Assembly (NCBI GenBank): GCA_032719365.1
Contig: CM064866.1
Location: 79,749,227 to 79,813,226, forward strand
Direction: 5' to 3'
Source: Prinsepia uniflora
Lineage: Eukaryota; Streptophyta; Magnoliopsida; Rosales; Rosaceae
Length of the DNA: 64,000 bases
In this document: positions 59,846 through 64,000 of the stretch, piece by piece
Layout of the letters: the number at the start of each line of letters is the position of its first letter
How positions within the stretch are numbered: the first letter of the stretch is position 1
The notes under the pieces: model-generated
Databases searched by the model: none
What the model was told of the DNA's origin: nothing
The model's input: the letters and a program-made list of their open reading frames with translations, nothing else
Made by a program: the position numbers and the translations under genes

Positions 59846-60369
59846 AGGAGATGTTTCATGTTGTAATAGTCTAAAATGTAATATGTGGTATGATATGAGT
59901 GTAATGGATGTTTAATTATAACTCAAAACTCTTTGATGAGTTCTCATTTAAGGTGAGCATTTAATTAAATTGAGCATTCATTTAAGTTGAGCATTGAACT
60001 TGGAATCTCATATTCCGCACTTTAAAATAGAAAAGCCTAATAAAAAAAATCAGAATTATAAGACCAAAAAAGCCTAATCTGCAGCTTCATCAAGCATATA
60101 TCCAACATGGTTCAACAAACTAGAAACACTAAAAAAGACTTGTGAAACACGTTAGTTTTGTTGTCAAAGATTGGAATATATAGGCCTGCTGGACAAGAAT
60201 ACACATTTTCATAATACACATCTTACGAATGAAATGAAAACATTTTGTACATCAGCATTCATACAAGAAATTAAATCTCAATAGACTGGAATATCAAGAA
60301 TACACACTTCATGGACATCAAACATCACTTGATTGACATCCTTCTCTTTGCTGGGAATTTGAACCTCAA
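59846..60369. other. Spacer between the GRF ORF and the MULE relic
   Basis: AT-rich, holding the 3' end of the GRF unit. No gene recognised. Confidence 0.5.
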
Positions 60370-61478
60370 TTATCTTGAAGGAGATTCACCATGTGTAGAA
60401 CTTTGAAGTGGTGGCCGAGAATGAGCATGCTGGTTACCACCACATTGTGACATGCCATGTATAAGTGGATTTGGTTGTGAACTTACTCCAGGGGAAACTG
60501 ACTGCATATGAACATTCTTCATCTTCGACATAATTCTCGTCACCATGGTGTCAAGATGTCATATTTGAAGGACGAGTTGAAATGTGCACGACACTACTGC
60601 TTAGGATCTCACTGACATAGCCAATAATGTGATGAACATTCTTCATCTTCGACATAATTCTCGTCACCATGGTGTCAAGATGTCACATTTGAAGGACGAG
60701 TTGAAATGTGCACGACACTATTGCTTAGGATCTCACTGACATAGCCAATAATGTGCAGGTTCACTGAGTTCAAGCATCTTCTTCATTTCAGCTTCAAACC
60801 ATGCTATATTGGTCGCCCGGGCTATTCTTTCAAATTGCTCTTTTAAACCAAACCTTTATGAGATCCCTTGAAGTTGTCATACAAGTTTTTAATGCAGTGT
60901 CTATGCTCTGCATGTGGAAACAACTCAACTACAGCTTCAATAAGTCATTTCTACTTATCAGTCATAAACAAATACCCATAGCTATTCACTAGCTTCAAAT
61001 CATCCCCTAAATATTCCAAAAACCATTTCTAGCTATTATAGTTATCGGCCTCAACAATGGCCCATGCTATTGGATACATACCATTGTTTGCATCCACTTT
61101 CACAACAGCCAAAATCTGTCCAAGATGTGGGCATTTAATATGAGTACCATCTAAGCCAATAAAAGGCCTGCAACCTTCATGCCAACCTTTTTTACAAGGC
61201 CCTAGTGAGATGTACACCCTCTGGAATCTAGGCAGCCCATCACCTTCAAGCTCCGACTTAATAACTGAGACGTTTTGACTATCCACTCTTTTCAGCTCCT
61301 CACAGTAATCCCGTAAGATTTCATATTTTCTAATGTTTGCCTTCAACCAATTCTATGGCCATCGACCTTGCTCTATAAAAATTGGACTTCCCTGGCCAAT
61401 AGCCCGATTCTTGCCCCACAAGTTGTTGAAACTCCTCTAAGTCCCACTTCTTGCTTGTTAGTTGTCTTGAATACTTTC
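60370..61478 (-). pseudogene. MULE (Mutator-like) transposase relic
   Basis: Minus-strand reading gives transposase sequence in order: DLEEFQQLVGQESGYWPGKS and YRARSMAIELVEGKH (about 61345-61450), KYEILRDYCEELKRV and CKKGWHEGCRPFIGLDGTHI with VKVDANNGMYPIAWAIVEAD (61029-61346), then NSYGYLFMTDK and AVVELFPHAEHRHCIKNLYD (about 60850-60985). GLDG includes the first catalytic aspartate of the MULE domain. At least one frameshift near 61330-61346 and several stops (including after EADNYNS) break it. The N-terminal part is missing because a family F LTR starts at 61479. A 124-bp duplication lies in the 3' part. Confidence 0.85.
60509..60756. repeat. 124-bp tandem duplication within the MULE relic
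   Basis: Two copies containing aacattcttcatcttcgac at 60511 and 60635, near-identical (gtcatatttg/gtcacatttg, cactactgc/cactattgc). 124 is not a multiple of three, so it breaks the frame. Confidence 0.9.
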
Positions 61479-64000
61479 TGACAGGACCCGCCCCGATCCC
61501 ACAGGGACCACAAGGGGACGTGCCCTGCTCCCGTCTGACACCCAATAATTCATACCAATTTTAACCTCAAAACATTTAAAAGCATAAATAACCAAATTAA
61601 AGTCATACATAAAATCCGAATTAAACGAATGTCAGACAAGGGATATAATCCAAAATTACAAATTTGCGAGCACGACTCTAAAGTAATCCTGCGGGTACAC
61701 CGCCCAGCAGGGGTTCAGGTACGCAGAAGTAGATCTATGCCTCAGCCTCTGGCTCCTCCTCTACCTCAGTTTCCCGACCTGGAGGGGTTATCAAACAGTA
61801 AGGGTGAGTGGACCGAAACACAAGTTTATGAAATCGTTTGATAAGTAAAACATATAATTTACCCCTCCGTTTTCCAAATATGCGTGCACCATAATTCCAA
61901 AATCATAAACCATAGAATATGAACCATAAGGCATATAGCAAAACCATAACCATAATTTTAGTTGCTGCACTATACACTCCAATCCCGACATCCCTGATGT
62001 CTGACGTCCCTGACGTCCAATAGGTCACAATCACAAGGCTACGCGTGCCACTCGGGTCTCAATTCCGAGTTCAATCCCCGAACCCCGTTCGGGTACAGCA
62101 TCCCCGATGCTTAGCGTCATAGACGCTGGACGTACTAGACGTCCGTGACCTCTCCGGGGTACCTCATCCGGAGGAGACAATATAATATGGAAGGATCTAT
62201 ACAGTGCAGTAACAAATACATTTTATTGATTTCCACATGCAAACATATATATATATACCGAATCAATCATTAAGTTTCATCAAACGGGTCTCAAGCCCAA
62301 ATACCGTGAAACGTGCCATAACCATATTTTTCCATATCATCAAAACCATCATTGTTTTAGCATGTGAATAAGTATAATAAAACCAGAAAACATTTATGCA
62401 CACAAGAGTTTAAGAAAATGGCCCACTCACAGTACAATCCTGCTAGAAACCGAACGTATACCCTCGTCCTGGTACAAATGTACAATCCCTGTCAAATCCA
62501 AGTATTCGTAACGGTCAAATTAAACCCCCAACATTCAACCATGAAAGCCTAGGTCGAAACCGACCCGGAAAAGCCGCCCGAACGCGCTTCCCAAGGCAAT
62601 AAACCTTATTTTGACCAACTTAATGATCTCCGATCGACCCGAAACCACCGCCATTGGATCCGGATCGTCGAAACCTAAAGAATGGTGGTGGTCCCACCAG
62701 AAACACTGTTCACACGCGCCCCCACGCGCCGGTCAACGTGGCGGTCAACGCAGGAACAGTTCCTGCTGACGTCATCGCTGACGTCACTGCTGACGTCAGC
62801 ATGACGTCGCTGCTGACGTCATCTGACAGCTGTCAGGTCTGACGTGTCAGACTCTGACAGGTGCCACGTGTCACATCCAATTAGTCCACCTCACTGATCT
62901 GTCAGACCACGTGTCAGATCTGACATGTGCCACGTGTCAGCACGGCACTGGTCCACGTCACTGACATGTCAGTGACACGTGGCAGTCCCTGACTGGTCCA
63001 CGTCACTGACATGTCAGTGCTGACTGTGCACTGACATGTGACACGTGTCGGCTCACGGTTGGTCCACGTCACCTGACAGTCTGACAGGGTGCCACGTCAT
63101 CACCTCTGTCCTCAGACGGGTTGACCCGTATCTCTGCAACTTGGGTCGAACAGACCCGCGATCACGACCCGGTCACCAATTCTTCTACACCCAACCATTT
63201 TCACTCTGGTTTGTTCCTAGATGTTCGTCTTATACCCAGGAATAGTTCTAGCTAATTAAAATCAATAAACAAGGGCTGAAACAAAGACTTACCTCGATGA
63301 ACAGACCCGGGTTCCCGTCGCCGTTTGCACTCCGTTCAGGCTACCTCCGGTCGTGAACTCAAGCCCAGAAGGTTCCTATAAGTCCCTAGAGTCGATTAGG
63401 ATTAATAGGAAACAAAACTAAACGTGGGAATTCGAGTTACCAAAATCTGAGTTTTAGAAACCGTTTCGGGTTTTCCGGTTTTCCCCCCACGCCGCCGTCC
63501 TCCGCCGTGCTCACTGCCACCGTTCAGCCTCGCCGGCAAGTCTCCAATACACAGACACAGAGAGTGGATGGTTTGCTGGAAAGGTTGGATCGAAATGGCA
63601 GAATGTGCCCTGCGGGTGGGAAATATAAAGAAATGGAGGGAAGGAAATGGACGGCTCAGATTGAATCTCCAGATTAGATCAAGGGCTGAGATCTGATCTG
63701 GGGTTTTCAATCCAAAGGCTGAAATTTAAAGCTGGTTCAAATGTTAATTAATCCAATAGTGGATCTGATCCAATCTAGCCAATGGGTGAGTGACACTTGT
63801 CACTCCCCAGGTGTCCTTCAATCAGAATTTCTGAATATAATATTCGACACGAAAACCGAGACACGAACTTCCCGAATTCACGTTTCTGACCATAACTTCC
63901 TCGTACGAAGTCCGATTTCAGCGTGCCGCCTGTCTACGGACTCAGGACGTCGAGGCCTACCCAACGGTCCTTGAGTCAACTGAAAATTAGTTGTCAAAAG
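61479..64000 (-). repeat. Family F LTR, runs off the window
   Basis: On the plus strand it starts tgacaggacccgccccgatc, as does the complete family F solo LTR at 11090, and follows it nearly throughout; about 2.5 kb is visible, so little more than 100 bases should remain beyond 64000. It cuts the MULE transposase. Whether it is solo or part of a full element cannot be told. The segment 62765-63110 is unlike the other copy. Confidence 0.85.
62767..63047. promoter_or_regulatory. Cluster of TGACGTCA and CACGTG sites in an LTR
   Basis: tgacgtca at 62767, 62779, 62791 and 62814, plus tgacgtcg at 62802, spaced about 12 bases apart. Then cacgtg at 62865, 62908, 62931, 62976 and 63042, several as ccacgtgtca. 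These are the core sites of plant bZIP factors (TGA/CRE-like and G-box/ABRE types). Two copies of the palindrome cactgacatgtcagtg (62959-62974, 63004-63019) lie among them. Confidence 0.65.

Overview
The window is nuclear DNA from an angiosperm, most likely a eudicot. It has spliced genes, a PLS-type PPR gene, a TAXIMIN-like gene, a CLE-type peptide gene and dense plant LTR retrotransposons. I cannot name the genus from sequence alone. There is a sharp two-part layout. Positions 1-37148 are almost wholly nested retrotransposons; positions 37149-61478 are AT-rich gene space; positions 61479-64000 are another long LTR running off the window. REGION 1-37148. The oldest layer is a decayed Ty1/copia element on the minus strand: probable 5' LTR near 36932-37148, gag at 19334-20049, gag zinc-knuckle and integrase at 16079-17744, and reverse transcriptase at 2583-3824. 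Other elements entered it. (a) A long LTR of family A (75-2582). (b) A tiny TRIM element (3830-16073, 5-bp target duplication tcatc) with only 75 bp between its LTRs. Its left LTR was hit by a family C LTR (3920-10043), which was hit by a second, inverted family C solo LTR (6966-9909). Its right LTR was hit by a family A LTR (10487-15913), which was hit by a family F solo LTR (11090-13751). (c) A family E solo LTR (17745-19333). (d) A complete element without recognisable coding capacity (element D, 20665-36177, target duplication ctggc), with 479-bp LTRs and a roughly 1.5-kb array of about 24-bp units, each able to form a short hairpin. D was later hit by a family A solo LTR (23576-26564) and by a very young, intact gag-only element (27572-35240) whose 3-kb LTRs differ at about seven positions. 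GENE SPACE 37149-61478. In order: a CLE-type signalling peptide gene (41377-41670, +), a five-exon SGNH/GDSL esterase (43274-47242, -), a foldback MITE (about 47640-48180), a PPR gene (54752-56353, +), a two-exon TAXIMIN-type gene (56810-57250, +), and a decayed Mutator-like region with a GRF-type zinc-finger ORF (58378-59845, +) and a broken MULE transposase (60370-61478, -) cut by the final LTR. HOW PARTS RELATE. The host genes are independent single units, each with its own promoter. Families A, C, E and F look like relatives: each starts tgtaac and ends tca or aca. Each shares a short terminal module in which a gtctgaca-type arm is followed by a tgtcagac-type arm (order reversed on minus copies) close to the LTR 3' end, with at least one compensatory change. 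No tRNA, rRNA or CRISPR was found. All family calls come from motif recognition by eye; no search was run.
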